A stretch of 64,000 nucleotides of DNA, from the NCBI RefSeq assembly GCF_020521235.1, contig NZ_BLAY01000011.1, forward strand, positions 1-64,000. Reading direction: 5' to 3'. A program made the position numbers and the translations under genes. The stretch's first letter is position 1, and each line of letters begins with the position of its first letter. Shown one piece after another: positions 8,151-18,063 of the stretch. This stretch comes from Microseira wollei NIES-4236 (lineage in GTDB: Bacteria > Cyanobacteriota > Cyanobacteriia > Cyanobacteriales > Aerosakkonemataceae). The notes under the pieces are model-generated. The model saw only the letters and a list, made by a program, of their open reading frames with translations, searched no databases and was not told the origin of the DNA.

Positions 8151-11084
8151 ATGGTTGTTAAACGTATTTTTCGACTGGTGGTGCTGCTTTTGGGACTGTG
8201 GTTGGGGTTTGACTTTGTTTCCTACCTGGTGACGGAAATTCTGTGGTTTAAAGAAGTCGGAGATTTGCCAGTATTCCTCACCAGAATTAGAACCCAACTG
8301 GGGTTGTGGGCGATCGCATTCGGCATCACAGCAGCGTTTCTCCTGTGTAACCTCGATCTGGCACAACGACTCAAGTATCCCACGGATTTGAGCAGAGTAG
8401 CAGAGGAGCAGAGGGGATCTTGGGCAGGTGGGCAGAGGAGAGAAAATTATTTACTGAAGGAATCTGGACTTAGACTGCGTTGGTTGCTGCCCATCGTGCT
8501 GGGACTGATGTTGCTGGTAGCATTAATGCTGCTGCACTACGGTCAGGTTGTCTTCAGCTTTTGGCATCCGGATCTGAAGAAACCTTTGATATCGCCGCCA
8601 TTGCCGCCACGCTTCGATCCTACTTCGATTGGGGAATTGTTCGTACCAGAATTGCAAATTTGGCAGTTGGGTTTAGTGGTGGGAGTGGCGATCGCTATCC
8701 TTTGGTTATGCCAATTTTGCCTAAAACTGTGCGCAATTGCGCTCAGTTTAAGTTTTGGTGCGATCGTTTCGGCACACTGGGATAAGATTTTGCCATATTT
8801 CCATCCCACCGCGTTTAACCGCACCGAACCACTATTTAACCGGGATATCAGCTTTTATGTCTTCAACTTGCCTATTTTGCAACTCTTGGAATTCTGGCTG
8901 TTGGGATTATTTTTATATGGATTAATTGCAGTTGCCTTGATTTATCTGCTGTCGGGAGATAGTTTGAGTCAGGGTAGTTTTCCTGGCTTTTCTTTAATGC
9001 AGCAACGCCACTTGAATGGATTGGGCGGTGGCTTTATGCTGAGCGTAGCGTTCAGTTATTGGCTGCAACGCTATGAACTGCTGTATTCGAATCGCGGAGT
9101 TACCTACGGCGCTTCTTACACCGACGTGACGGCACAGTTGCCAACTTACACGACACTGTCGCTGGTGTCCCTGGCGATCGCTGCTTTCCTATTGTGGAAA
9201 ACTGTGTTTTGGTTGCCAACAAAGAAGGCAGAAACTGTTAAAATTGCTCCCATTCTTTTTATTACCTTCTTTTTCCTTTTAACTGGTTCCTATTTAATTC
9301 CCGCCGTAGTACAGCGCCTAGTTGTTCAACCCAACGAACTGGCACGGGAACGCCCTTACATTGAGCGCAGTATCGCCCTTACCCGTCAGGCATTTGGTTT
9401 GGAAGATATTGACGTTGAAACCTTCGATCCTAACAATCAACTCAACTACGATGCTATCAGAGCAAATCCGCTGACTATCCGCAATATTCGCCTTTGGGAT
9501 ACTCGTCCGCTTCTACAAACTAATCGCCAGTTACAGCGAATTCGCCTTTATTACGAGTTCGCTAACGCTGATATTGACCGCTACACGCTGAAATTAGAAG
9601 AGGGAGCGGAAAAGCAACAGGCGATTTTAGCAGCAAGGGAATTAGATTACAGTGCCGTACCCTCGGAAGCTCAAACTTGGGTCAACGAACACTTAGTTTA
9701 TACCCACGGTTACGGCTTTACTATGAGTCCTGTTAATACTGTTGCACCTGGGGGTTTACCGGACTATTTTGTTAAGAATATTAGCGGTCCTACTGCTACG
9801 GGAAACGGCGGTGCTTTGGAGACTTCTAGCGCCAACATCCGCGAAAGCATTCCTATTAGTCGTCCTCGAATTTACTATGGGGAAATTACCAATACCTACA
9901 TTATGGCTCCCACTAAAGTCGAAGAATTCGATTATCCCAGTGGGGAGGATAACGTTTACAACACCTACGATGGTCTGGGCGGGATTAAAATTAAAAATTG
10001 GTGGCTACGGTTGCTATTTGCCCAGTATTTGAAAGATTGGCAAATGCTTTTGACGCGCAACTTTACCCCCGAAACAAAGTTATTATTTCGCCGCAATATT
10101 AACGAACGAGTGCGAGCGCTCGCTCCCTTTTTACGCTACGATAACGACCCCTACCTTGTAGTGACTGATGCCGAGGGAATCGGCACCAGAAGAGACACAA
10201 TAACTAACAATTACCTATACTGGGTGATCGATGCTTATACCACGAGCGATCGCTACCCTTATTCCGACCCAGGCAACTATGAATTTAACTACATCCGCAA
10301 CTCGGTCAAAGTCGTAATTGATGCCTATAATGGCTCGATTTTCTTCTTCGTCGCCGATCCCACCGACCCATTGATTAAAACCTGGCAAAATATCTTTCCT
10401 GGACTGTTCAAACCCTTGAGCGAAATGCCGGTAACGCTTCGCAATCATATCCGGTATCCAGAAGATTTTTACAGTACCCAATCTGAGCGCTTTTTAACTT
10501 ACCACATGACCGACCCGCAGGTCTTTTATAACCGGGAAGACCAGTGGCAAATTCCTCAAGAAATTTATGGTAGCGAACCGCAGCCGGTGCAACCATATTA
10601 TCTGATTATGAAACTGCCGACGGCGGCGTCAGAAGAGTTTATTTTGCTGCTTCCTTTTACTCCTACCCAGCGTAATAATTTAATTGGTTGGTTGGCGGCG
10701 CGGTCGGATGGCGAGAACTATGGCAAGCTTTTACTCTACCAATTTCCTAAGCAAGAATTGGTTTTTGGCCCAGAACAAATTGAAGCTAGAATTAACCAAG
10801 ATCCGGTTATTTCTCAGCAAATTTCTTTATGGAATAGACGCGGATCGCGGGCAATTCAGGGCAATCTGTTGGTGATTCCCATCGAGCGATCGCTCCTCTA
10901 CGTCGAACCATTGTACCTGGAAGCCGAACAAAATAGTTTGCCTACATTAGTCAGAGTTATTGTCGCCTACGAAAATAGAATTGTCATGGCAGAAACTTTA
11001 GAACAAGCACTTCAAGCTATTTTCCAGCCTCAAAAACCGCCAGCACCTGCTATTATTCGCTCGGTTGAAGAAGCTAGTTCCTAA
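8151..11084 (+). CDS. UPF0182 family membrane protein (COG1615)
   Basis: The 977-residue protein has about seven hydrophobic helices in its first 350 residues and a long soluble C-terminal region with conserved blocks such as [39 protein letters not shown]-like and [11 protein letters not shown]. This is the layout of the UPF0182 family, found in cyanobacteria and actinobacteria. Its biochemical role is not known to me. Near residues 83-98 it carries an odd stretch [14 protein letters not shown], encoded by a purine-rich GCAGAGGAGCAGAGG block. That block resembles the repeat element found in two other genes of this window and is probably an insertion in a loop between the second and third helices. 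It is transcribed away from the decayed ATPase gene, with only a short spacer between them. Confidence 0.9.
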   Translation: MVVKRIFRLVVLLLGLWLGFDFVSYLVTEILWFKEVGDLPVFLTRIRTQLGLWAIAFGITAAFLLCNLDLAQRLKYPTDLSRVAEEQRGSWAGGQRRENYLLKESGLRLRWLLPIVLGLMLLVALMLLHYGQVVFSFWHPDLKKPLISPPLPPRFDPTSIGELFVPELQIWQLGLVVGVAIAILWLCQFCLKLCAIALSLSFGAIVSAHWDKILPYFHPTAFNRTEPLFNRDISFYVFNLPILQLLEFWLLGLFLYGLIAVALIYLLSGDSLSQGSFPGFSLMQQRHLNGLGGGFMLSVAFSYWLQRYELLYSNRGVTYGASYTDVTAQLPTYTTLSLVSLAIAAFLLWKTVFWLPTKKAETVKIAPILFITFFFLLTGSYLIPAVVQRLVVQPNELARERPYIERSIALTRQAFGLEDIDVETFDPNNQLNYDAIRANPLTIRNIRLWDTRPLLQTNRQLQRIRLYYEFANADIDRYTLKLEEGAEKQQAILAARELDYSAVPSEAQTWVNEHLVYTHGYGFTMSPVNTVAPGGLPDYFVKNISGPTATGNGGALETSSANIRESIPISRPRIYYGEITNTYIMAPTKVEEFDYPSGEDNVYNTYDGLGGIKIKNWWLRLLFAQYLKDWQMLLTRNFTPETKLLFRRNINERVRALAPFLRYDNDPYLVVTDAEGIGTRRDTITNNYLYWVIDAYTTSDRYPYSDPGNYEFNYIRNSVKVVIDAYNGSIFFFVADPTDPLIKTWQNIFPGLFKPLSEMPVTLRNHIRYPEDFYSTQSERFLTYHMTDPQVFYNREDQWQIPQEIYGSEPQPVQPYYLIMKLPTAASEEFILLLPFTPTQRNNLIGWLAARSDGENYGKLLLYQFPKQELVFGPEQIEARINQDPVISQQISLWNRRGSRAIQGNLLVIPIERSLLYVEPLYLEAEQNSLPTLVRVIVAYENRIVMAETLEQALQAIFQPQKPPAPAIIRSVEEASS
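8396..8446. repeat. Fragment of the GCAGAGGAG repeat inside the UPF0182 gene
   Basis: The segment AGCAGAGGAGCAGAGG...GGGCAGGTGGGCAGAGGAG matches the purine-rich arm of the hairpin element seen at 30570-30744 and 41011-41164. The central GAATGTACATTC-like core and the pyrimidine arm are not present, so this is at best a partial copy. It keeps the reading frame. Confidence 0.5.
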
Positions 11085-11117
11085 TTTCAGATTTATCAGA
11101 TGAAAGCACAATCATGC

Positions 11118-11259
11118 TAATAACTCAAGTTGCTAGTTATCTCATGCATAGAAGCGAATGGCTAATGGCTAATGGCGAGATTGGTAAAAATCCTATATTA
11201 GCAATTAGCAATTAGCAATTAGCAACGCCAAAGTTTATAACTAGCAACTTGCGTTAATA
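11118..11259 (+). repeat. MITE family A, copy 1 (132 bp plus TAATA duplications)
   Basis: The element runs from 11123 to 11254. Its ends are inverted repeats: ACTCAAGTTGCTAGTTAT at the left, and ATAACTAGCAACTTGCGT at the right, which match when reverse-complemented except for one position. TAATA occurs directly on both sides (11118-11122 and 11255-11259), which looks like a target-site duplication. The interior holds GCTAATG and GCAATTA heptamer runs. It sits between UPF0182 and the HIT gene and appears to have replaced the HIT start. Confidence 0.85.
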
Positions 11260-11295
11260 GATAAATGCCTTGCTTGCAGCACAATTGCTGGAAAA

Positions 11296-11772
11296 TTGCA
11301 AGCCCCTGGAGGAGTAATTTATCAAGACAATTATTGGGTTGTAGAACATTCTCTGGGCCCAGTGTTAGTGCGGGGCTACCTAATTATCAAGCTGAAGCGG
11401 CATTGCGAACACTTAGCCGAACTTACACCAGAAGAATCCCGCGCAGGCGGTATAATCCAAAGCACCTGTTTAGCACTCTCAAAGGTAATTAAACCAGATA
11501 AGATTCACGTTTGTTCCTGGGGCGAAGAAGTCAAGCACATTCACTTTCACGTGATTCCTCGCACCAGGGATATGCCTGTAGGAAATCTCAAACTGCTGAT
11601 TTACCTACGTATGAAAAAAATATTCAATCAACTAGGGTTAAATCAATGGGTAACTGATGAAGAAGCAGCAGCAGTTGCTGTTAAAGTACGCCAAGAAATT
11701 GCACGGTATTTTACGAAGGAATCATTTTATAGCGGATTGCAGCCCTATGATATCAAATCCGGTTGCATCTGA
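11296..11772 (+). CDS. HIT-family (histidine triad) protein
   Basis: The protein shows GGVIYQDNYWVVEHS, GYLIIKLKRHCEHLAELTPEE and the catalytic triad motif KHIHFHVIPR. It is a small nucleotide hydrolase or transferase of the HIT fold. The frame is open from 11245 and would begin CLACSTIAGK, with a CxxC likely to belong to the real N-terminus. However, no ATG/GTG is found in that frame between the stop at 11242 and TTG 11296. ATG 11265 is one base out of frame. MITE copy 1 ends at 11259, so the original start was probably lost or altered by its insertion. The last ~15 residues (YSGLQPYDIKSGCI) are encoded by the start of another repeat at 11728. Confidence 0.75.
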   Translation: MQAPGGVIYQDNYWVVEHSLGPVLVRGYLIIKLKRHCEHLAELTPEESRAGGIIQSTCLALSKVIKPDKIHVCSWGEEVKHIHFHVIPRTRDMPVGNLKLLIYLRMKKIFNQLGLNQWVTDEEAAAVAVKVRQEIARYFTKESFYSGLQPYDIKSGCI

Positions 11773-11940
11773 ATCATTAGTAGGGGCACGGCAAGGGAGG
11801 AATTGTGCTGGCGACAAAGCTTACTTTAGCCTTAGCCCCTACTACTACGGTTTGTTGGTCAAGCGCGCTGCCATTTTTGCTGCGCGCTTGACCAACTAAG
11901 CCTTAAGGCTTTGCTTCACTAGCTTGGAATCCACTGTATA
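11728..11940. repeat. TA-flanked palindromic repeat, family C, copy at the HIT 3' end
   Basis: The segment starts TATAGCGGATTGCAG and ends GGAATCCACTGTATA, which are imperfect inverted repeats ending in TA. The centre forms a strong hairpin, with arms GGTCAAGCGCGC and GCGCGCTTGACC around 11853-11900. The copy at 60039-60190 has the same GTCAAGCGCGC centre. The first 45 bp are read as the C-terminus of the HIT protein. Confidence 0.7.
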
Positions 11941-12260
11941 GCCCCTCTATGCTAGGGCTTTAACTTTTGAGGGGGTTTGGGGGAGCTATAAGTCCCACGT
12001 CCTACCCCGATAGGCAGGGCTACTTCATTGTGATGAGAGAAAACTTGTCTCCCTACATTTGGCGTTTGCCACCTTGGTCAACGAGAACAGAGGCATACAG
12101 CTTCCAACTTTTCTCTGGCGACAATGAAACAGCCCTGCCCCGATAGGGGAGGCGTGGGATACATGGACTCCCCCAAGCCGATTTTATCCGGAAGGGTCCC
12201 GGTAAAATCGGCAATGGATGTAGGTTTATAGATCATTGGTTCCGTGTTAGAATCGGTGAC

Positions 12261-14705
12261 ATGACTCTGATCATGAACTACTGCTACCGAATTTATCGTG
12301 CGACTCGTTTTGCTGAAACTTCCTGGCAATTAGCTTTCAAGAACCCGCAGCACCTTACTAATTGCCAATGAACCCGTAGCACCTTAAGGAAGGGGAAGCA
12401 AGCAAGGATTGAACCTTGACAACTCAGTGACTATGGAGATTAAATTCCTCCCACCTTTACATCGGGCTGAATATCGTCTCCCACCTTTCACAGGAGGGCT
12501 TCCTGGTACTGGCAGTGCATGGGAGAAACGCGGATAAGCTGGAAACCTCATCTGGTGACACCGCTAGAGAAGATATATACGGTGAGCGCACAGCGAATCT
12601 TCTATATCTCGTCGTCACGGTAGGTCTGTGAAAGAGGTTGCAAAACTGGCTCTTTGATTAAATGAGGAGCGACCAGTGAAGGGAAGTACAGAGGGATAAG
12701 AGTGTTTAAACAAGCCCCTACGGGACAGCGACTCGAATCCAAAGCTGGAAAACCAGAAGGGTAAACACAGATGCTCAAAATAGGAGCAAGAGGTCAGGGC
12801 TGTTGTAACGGATAGAGTGCAACAGAGATGTACCCGGTAAGACCTCCGGCCTAGTGAAGACACCTAAGTATATCGAGAAATAGTCACTGGGAACGATGTA
12901 ACCTATTAATCTCTCTTCTCAAAAGAGATGTGTCCCCTGAACCTACGTAGCAAAATGGGTCTAGTAACTGACATCAATTTTACACCTGTAGAGGGTACAT
13001 GAATTGTCTGTTAAGGCTAGAAACACATCTTCAAGTGAAGCAGGTAGCCAACCGTATGAATTAATAGGTAGGACATCCTAAGAAGCCAATGCCTCCGGGA
13101 AAGCCGGATGTGGATATGCAGACGTAGGAAGAGCGTAAGACCCTCCACAGGGTCGGTGGAAGCTCCCAGAATAGTAGCTCTCTATAAGCCTAATACGCAG
13201 GTTTCGTAGCGTGGGATGAACTTCATGGGTACAGTGAACCAACGGGTGAACGGGTAATTGCCCCCGTGAAAGGCGAATGCAAAACGTCGAACGTCCTAGT
13301 AGTCATCAAGGCGGTGAAGAGAAAGAGCGAACTGGTAGGAGTCAAGGTCTAACGGAGTAATCCAACGGACTATCGTTGACAAACGACCACGCGCAGGAGC
13401 CGTGTGAGCGCGAAAGTCTCAAGCACGGTTTTGAATGAGAAGTGAAGGAAAGCGATTTCCTCATTGACTCTAACCAAACGCCAGTCAAGAGCAGACAATG
13501 CTGCATTGGCTGGAAATATCTCGCCAGGTGTACAACTACGCTTTGCGAGAAATCAAAGACTGGGTGAATTCGCGTAAATGTAGCTTGGACTATTGTTCGC
13601 TGGAAAGAGAATATATCATTCCAGCCGACAAGCCGTTCCCCACCTATTACGCTCAACAGAACGCGCTTCCCAAGGCGAAAAAAGAATTTCCTCAATTGGG
13701 AGAAGCGCCCTCTCAAGTTCTGCAAACTACCATTCGGAGATTGCACGACGCTTGGAACTATTTCCAAGACAGAGGGTTTGGCTTTCCTCGCTTTAAGAAG
13801 TTTGGACAAATCAAGTCCATGTTCCTCAGTTCAAAACCAATCCGATTACTGGGTGGCAGATAGGTCTGCCCAAAGTTGGGAAAATGCCCATCAACTTGCA
13901 CCGACCCATCCCAGAAGGGTTTGTGGTCAAGCAGGCACGGGTGTTGAGAAAAGCTTCTAGGTGGGAAGTGGTAGTTACGATAGAGTCTGATGTATCAATA
14001 CCAGACGCTCAACCTCATGGAGATGCGCTGGGTATCGATTTGGGACTAGAGAAATTTTTGACAACCTCTGATAGAGAGTTTATCGCTAGACCCCGCTTCC
14101 TGACATCCTTGTACCGCAAGCTTCAATTGCTGCAACGCAAGTATGCCAGAACGAAAAAGGGTTCATCAAACCGCGAGAAAGCAAGGGAAAAGGTTGCCAA
14201 ATTCCACAACCATATAGCAAGCGTTCGCAAAGATTGGCAGTTCAAACTGGCTAACCATCTGTGTACCAAAGAGGGTATCGGGATGGTGTTTGTTGAAGAT
14301 TTGAACTTGAAAGCGATGTCGAGAGGGATGTTGAGAAAACACACTCTTGATGCAGCTTTCGGTCAGTTTCTCAACTTGCTCGAATGGGTAGCAAAGAAGC
14401 ATCAAGTCTATTTTGCGCGTGTCAACCCGGATGGAACGTCTCAAACTTGTCCTAAGTGTGGAACGCACACAAGCAAGAAAGAGCTTTCTCAACGAGTGCA
14501 TAAATGCGATGTTTGTGGATATGAAACACATAGAGATCATGCAGCATCGGAAGTAATTCGGTTGCGTGGTCTGGAACAATTGAGTACCGTGGGACTCACG
14601 GGAATAGAAAACGCCTATGCAGTCGGTCTGCCGGGGGCAGGGGAAATTCTGTCTAGGTCAGAGGCGAAAACTCGTAAGAGAAAAACTAGGAATGCCTTAT
14701 CGTGA
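12261..14705 (+). pseudogene. tnpB: tnpB interrupted by a group II intron and a one-base frameshift
   Basis: Exon 1 is 12261-12297 (MTLIMNYCYRIY) and exon 2 starts at 13475. Joined, they read YRIYPNASQEQTMLHWLEIS, a normal TnpB N-terminus, with the Pro codon split by the intron. Exon 2 continues through VYNYALREIKDW and GFPRFKKFGQIKSM. Near 13819 one T appears to be missing (ATG TTT CCT expected), so the frame shifts before PQFKTNPITGW. After that come RuvC-I (GIDLG), RuvC-II (VFVEDLNLKAMS), the CPKC...CDVC zinc finger and RuvC-III (HRDHAASEVIRL). RuvC-III has His-Ala where classical TnpB has a D-x-N-A motif, but the first Asp is kept. With the frameshift the full nuclease would not be made. 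Confidence 0.85.
12298..13474 (+). mobile_element. Group II intron without an ORF, inside tnpB
   Basis: The 5' end is GTGCGAC at 12298, the canonical GUGYG start. Domain V is at 13397-13430: arms GAGCCGTG and CACGGTT, catalytic AGC, and a GAAA tetraloop. Domain VI follows (arms AAGGAAA / TTTCCT) with a candidate branch-point A about 8 nt before the 3' end ...CTCTAAC (13474). The last six bases of exon 1 (TTTATC) can pair fully, with one G-T, to GATAAG at 12695-12700, a candidate EBS1. The length of 1,177 nt has no reverse-transcriptase ORF, so splicing would need a maturase in trans. Splicing at these sites restores the TnpB frame exactly. Confidence 0.88.
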
Positions 14706-14819
14706 GGTTTGGAAGCCTACACTTACCGCGAGAGCAAAAGTGTATGAGGATGTCACATCTACTTGCCCTACTGTTGGCGCGTGTGGAATAAGGGGGGTGA
14801 TGCCAGCGGATTTGGTATT

Positions 14820-14870
14820 AGTCCACTTAAGTGGACTTAAGCTATTAGCCAGTGATTTTAATCACTGGCT
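14820..14870. terminator. Two adjacent palindromes downstream of the TnpB element
   Basis: The perfect palindrome AGTCCACTTAAGTGGACT (14820-14837) is followed by a hairpin with arms AGCCAGTGAT and ATCACTGGCT (14847-14870). The first palindrome recurs at 60213-60230. The second lies beyond the stop of the minus-strand peptidase gene and could act as its terminator, but no clear U-run follows on that strand. The rest of 14757-14939 contains nothing recognisable. Confidence 0.4.
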
Positions 14871-14939
14871 GGCTGGCGGGCTGGCGGGCTAGCGGGATCA
14901 ACAGGTGCAACCTCTAAATATAACGTATATTATACCCTA

Positions 14940-15770
14940 TTATTTTTCATATTCATTCTCCATAAATTCAATAATATCCTTTACATACTCCATTGTTTCT
15001 TCTGCCTCATGAAGTACAATATATTCAGCAGGATTGGAGCCGTAACTGTTGTGGTATCCACAAGTTAAATTGATGGCATTTTTACATCTTCCATTATATT
15101 TTATAGCAAATACATCTGTTCCGCGTCCAACTACTTCTTGTCTTGGCTTACCCTTTTTAATCGATAAATCGACGAGAGATTTAGCCAAAAATTCCTCACA
15201 AATTTGGGTGGCAAAAATTTCGGTAACAATTTCTTGATGCGGCTGATTTCCTCGATCGATTTGAACGAGTAATTCAAAATCGATTAGTTCTGGGAAATCC
15301 ACTTGCTTAGCTGAAACCAATCCAATTTCTTCATCTGTGGTCAAAAGAATACCCAAGGGCGAGTCAGTTGTTACGGCTAACCATAATGCGTTCGCTACCC
15401 CTACTCTATCATCCCCGCCGACTTGCGCTAAACAACTTTCATCCTGAATTACAGCAACTAAATTTTCGAAATGCATCAGGTTTTTAATCGCGGGATTTAC
15501 TATATAATCCCGTGCTGTTCCCTTGGGAGGTATTCCCTGCAATTGAGCGTGATCTCGGCAGACATCGGTATGACTAACTAGGCATACTTTTGGATTTCCT
15601 CGAATGGCTAAAAGATTATGGATACTGGAAAATTCTCCAGATCTTTGGGAGAGATATCGATCTTCTTGGATGGAGAAATTGCGCGACGCCAGAACTTCTT
15701 TTATATAAGAACGAAGTTCTAATTCGCTCAGTTTACAACAGGTGACAATCAGTTCGGCAAATTGAGTCAA
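14940..15770 (-). CDS. M20/M28-type zinc metallopeptidase-like hydrolase
   Basis: This 276-residue protein has the zinc-ligand pattern of the M20/M28 di-zinc peptidase clan: LVSHTDV (His and Asp), GGDDRVG (bridging Asp), TTDEEIG (catalytic Glu pair), QIDRGNQ (Asp) and a final GYHNSYG (His). The dimerisation domain of long M20 enzymes is absent, which fits a compact single-domain peptidase. The substrate cannot be read from sequence; aminopeptidase or dipeptidase activity is the family expectation. Its start is 5 nt from the livG stop, so it may be the last gene of the livM-livG transcription unit. Confidence 0.75.
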   Translation of the reverse strand: MTQFAELIVTCCKLSELELRSYIKEVLASRNFSIQEDRYLSQRSGEFSSIHNLLAIRGNPKVCLVSHTDVCRDHAQLQGIPPKGTARDYIVNPAIKNLMHFENLVAVIQDESCLAQVGGDDRVGVANALWLAVTTDSPLGILLTTDEEIGLVSAKQVDFPELIDFELLVQIDRGNQPHQEIVTEIFATQICEEFLAKSLVDLSIKKGKPRQEVVGRGTDVFAIKYNGRCKNAINLTCGYHNSYGSNPAEYIVLHEAEETMEYVKDIIEFMENEYEK

Positions 15771-15774
15771 AATA

Positions 15775-17136
15775 TTACTGTCCTAAATAAGCTGACAAAA
15801 CTTGCGGGTTAGTTTGAATTTCGGCGGGAGTTCCGGAGGCGAGATTTTTTCCTTCCGCGACAACCCAAACGCGATCGCATAACGACATAATCACATCCAT
15901 GTTATGTTCGATAATCAGAAAGGTCATGCCTTCGCGATTCCAATTTACGATGCGATCGCATATTTGTTTAATCAGCGTCGGATTGACTCCCGCCGCCGGT
16001 TCATCTAATAATATTAACTGCGGATGAGTCATCAAAGCGCGTCCCATTTCTAATAGCTTGCGCTGTCCTCCCGACAAAGACCCCGCATAATCATTCGCCT
16101 TTTGCGCCAGTCCAACGGATTCTAGAATCGCCATCGCTTCTTCCCGCAACTGTCTTTCTTCAGTTTTAATTTGCGGTGTTTTAAACCAGACATTCCAGAA
16201 ATTTTCACCCGTTTGTTTTTGCGCGGCTAATAGCATATTTTCCATCACCGAAAGTCGGGAAAGCACCCGCGCTACTTGAAACGTGCGAACCATTCCCATT
16301 TGGGCAATTTGATGGGGTTGTAATTGTTGAATCGGTTCGCCGTCAAAAATCACGCGCCCCCGATCTGGGCGGATAAAATTAGACAGTAAATTAAATAAGG
16401 TAGTTTTACCAGCACCGTTAGGGCCAATTAATCCAGTAATACTACCTTTTGCTACTTTAATTTCGGCTCCATCTACTGCTTTAATTCCACCAAAACTTTT
16501 ATACAAACCGCTAGCTGCGAGTAAAGGAACATCTAGGCGTCGTGGTTGAGTTTTGCCTTCTTCTAAGAGATTGGTATTTGTTTCGGACACCGTTAAAGGA
16601 ATCCCTGGCGGCGATACCGATTCCCCTGCGGGTATATCTTCAATTTCTGCCAGAATATCTTCCACATCTGAAGACACGGTAAAAGGAATCTCTGTTGGCG
16701 ATTGCGAGTCGGGTATATCTTCAATTTCTGCCAGAATATCTTCCACATCTGAAGACACGGTTAATCGAATCTCTGTTGGCGATTGCGAGTCGGGTATATC
16801 TTCAATTTCTGCCAAAATATCTTCCACATCTGAAGACAGGGTAAAAGGAATCTCTGTTGGCGATTGCGAGTCGGGTATATCTTCAATTTCTGCCAAAATA
16901 TCTTCCACATCTGAAGACACGGTTAATGGAATGTCTGTTGGCGATTGCGAGTCGGGTATATCTTCAATTTCTGCCAAAATATCTTCTACATCCGCCTGGG
17001 ACACGGTAAGCGGAATATCCCCGGAAGGATTTTGTGGCTCTGGTGACAAATCTTCTATATCGTTGAGGATATCCTCGATATTTTGAGGCGTATCGAAAGG
17101 AATATCGGAATTTTTTTCGGGCTGATTATTTGCCAA
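15775..17136 (-). CDS. livG: LivG-type ABC transporter ATPase with an acidic repeat extension
   Basis: Residues from about 205 onward are a standard branched-chain/neutral amino acid importer ATPase. It has Walker A (GPNGAGKTT), the family Q-loop region VRTFQVARVL, signature LSGGQRK, Walker B (LILLDEPAAGVNP), the switch His in IIEHNMD, and the C-terminal ASGTPAEI-QTNPQVLSAYLG. It would power import through LivM-type permeases at the cytoplasmic membrane. The normal protein is about 250 residues. Here about 200 extra N-terminal residues consist of five near-identical 27-residue units (DVEDILAEIEDIPDSQSPT...) plus a diverged first unit. The gene overlaps livM by 11 bp, so the extension is translated from the natural coupled start unless an internal start is used. 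Confidence 0.88.
   Translation of the reverse strand: MANNQPEKNSDIPFDTPQNIEDILNDIEDLSPEPQNPSGDIPLTVSQADVEDILAEIEDIPDSQSPTDIPLTVSSDVEDILAEIEDIPDSQSPTEIPFTLSSDVEDILAEIEDIPDSQSPTEIRLTVSSDVEDILAEIEDIPDSQSPTEIPFTVSSDVEDILAEIEDIPAGESVSPPGIPLTVSETNTNLLEEGKTQPRRLDVPLLAASGLYKSFGGIKAVDGAEIKVAKGSITGLIGPNGAGKTTLFNLLSNFIRPDRGRVIFDGEPIQQLQPHQIAQMGMVRTFQVARVLSRLSVMENMLLAAQKQTGENFWNVWFKTPQIKTEERQLREEAMAILESVGLAQKANDYAGSLSGGQRKLLEMGRALMTHPQLILLDEPAAGVNPTLIKQICDRIVNWNREGMTFLIIEHNMDVIMSLCDRVWVVAEGKNLASGTPAEIQTNPQVLSAYLGQ
16618..17030. repeat. 81-bp coding tandem repeat in livG
   Basis: Units begin at an exact 81-bp spacing: the motif TCTGTTGGCG recurs at 16691, 16772, 16853 and 16934. Each unit encodes 27 residues on the minus strand, rich in Asp, Glu, Ile and Pro. 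Four units are nearly identical and the two outer ones are diverged. High DNA identity, including at third positions, points to recent expansion or homogenisation. Confidence 0.9.
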
Positions 17137-18022
17137 GGGTCAATTCCTCCTTTTTGCCCAAGATACCTTGGGGACGCCAGCGCATCAGTAGGATTAAAAT
17201 CAAGCCAATTACCATAATCCGAAAAGCGCCTAACCGGGAAGCATCCAAAGGCATAATTTGAGGTAAAACAAAGCGAGTCACCGCATCGTAAGCCCAATAG
17301 ATGATCGTACCCAGGATCGTACCTATATTGTTACCTGCGCCGCCCAAAACGACTATAGTCCAGGCGTCGAAAGTCACAAGCGGCTCAAAATTATTCGGAT
17401 AAACCGTGGTTAACTGCCAAGCGTAGAACGCACCAGCCAAACCAGCGATCGCTCCCCCTAACATTAAAGCTTGCAACTTGTACCAAAACACATTTTTACC
17501 CAAAGCTTTGGGAATTTCCTCATCTTCGCGGATGGCTTTGAGGATTCTACCCCAAGGCGATCGCACGAACCGTTCTAACAGCCAGAACACTAGAAACAAC
17601 ACCAACAAAGCCAGTACCATTAACGCAGGTTTATCGCCTCCTAGCGGCAGCGGGAAGCCTTGCACGCCAAATACTCCAGACTTCCATTCCTTACCGATGG
17701 GCAAATCCTGATTGTTGACTACAAGGCGAATCACTTCCGCGACGCCAATTGTCACAATAGCCAGGTAATCTTCCCGCAGTCGCAGCGTTGATATCCCCAT
17801 CAACAATCCCAACAACGCCGCTAAAGCCATACCCACCAAAGTCGCCAAGATCAGCGGAACGCCCTGCAAACTTAACAGTACCGTAGTATAAGCGCCAACC
17901 GTCATAAATGCGACATGTCCGAAGTTAATCAGACCCGTAAAGCCCCACTGTAAGTTTAGACCCAAACAGAACAGGGCATATATCGCCGTAGAAATCGCCA
18001 AAAAGACCAGATAGCCAATCAT
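17126..18022 (-). CDS. livM: LivM-type branched-chain/neutral amino acid ABC permease
   Basis: This 298-residue hydrophobic protein has eight or nine membrane helices. It carries the family signatures LNLQWGFTGLINFGHVAF, RLREDYLAIVTIG, SPWGRILKAIREDEE and the ABC-coupling loop region with FDAWTIVVLGGAG. It forms the translocation channel with a second permease (LivH) that is not in this window. Its stop overlaps the start of livG, indicating translational coupling. No substrate-binding protein gene is nearby. Cyanobacterial homologues belong to the neutral amino acid N-I system, so NatD is an equally good name. Confidence 0.9.
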   Translation of the reverse strand: MIGYLVFLAISTAIYALFCLGLNLQWGFTGLINFGHVAFMTVGAYTTVLLSLQGVPLILATLVGMALAALLGLLMGISTLRLREDYLAIVTIGVAEVIRLVVNNQDLPIGKEWKSGVFGVQGFPLPLGGDKPALMVLALLVLFLVFWLLERFVRSPWGRILKAIREDEEIPKALGKNVFWYKLQALMLGGAIAGLAGAFYAWQLTTVYPNNFEPLVTFDAWTIVVLGGAGNNIGTILGTIIYWAYDAVTRFVLPQIMPLDASRLGAFRIMVIGLILILLMRWRPQGILGKKEELTLGK

Positions 18023-18063
18023 ACAGAGTTTCGGGGATAAAATGGCAGAACTTGCGATCGCAT

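Larger units (their letters stand above)
11991..14756 (+). mobile_element. IS200/IS605-type tnpB element carrying a group II intron
   Basis: Left side: an inverted pair (TCCCACGTCCTACCCC at 11992 onward and GGGGAGGCGTGGGA at 12146-12159) and a strong hairpin with arms CCGATTTTA and TAAAATCGG (about 12177-12210) precede tnpB. Right side: after the tnpB stop, a stem TACACTT (14718-14724) / AAGTGTA (14738-14744) is followed by GAGGATGTCAC, the expected right-end layout. The left boundary is approximate. No tnpA is present, so movement would need a transposase in trans. Between 11941 and 12260 no other gene was seen. Confidence 0.65.

Noticed and set aside
12573-12590. An alternative group II intron start (GTGAGCG)
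   Set aside because: GTGCGAC at 12298 gives a perfect exon join into tnpB, whereas this site leaves no coding sequence in phase. I cannot exclude an inner intron but see no second domain V.
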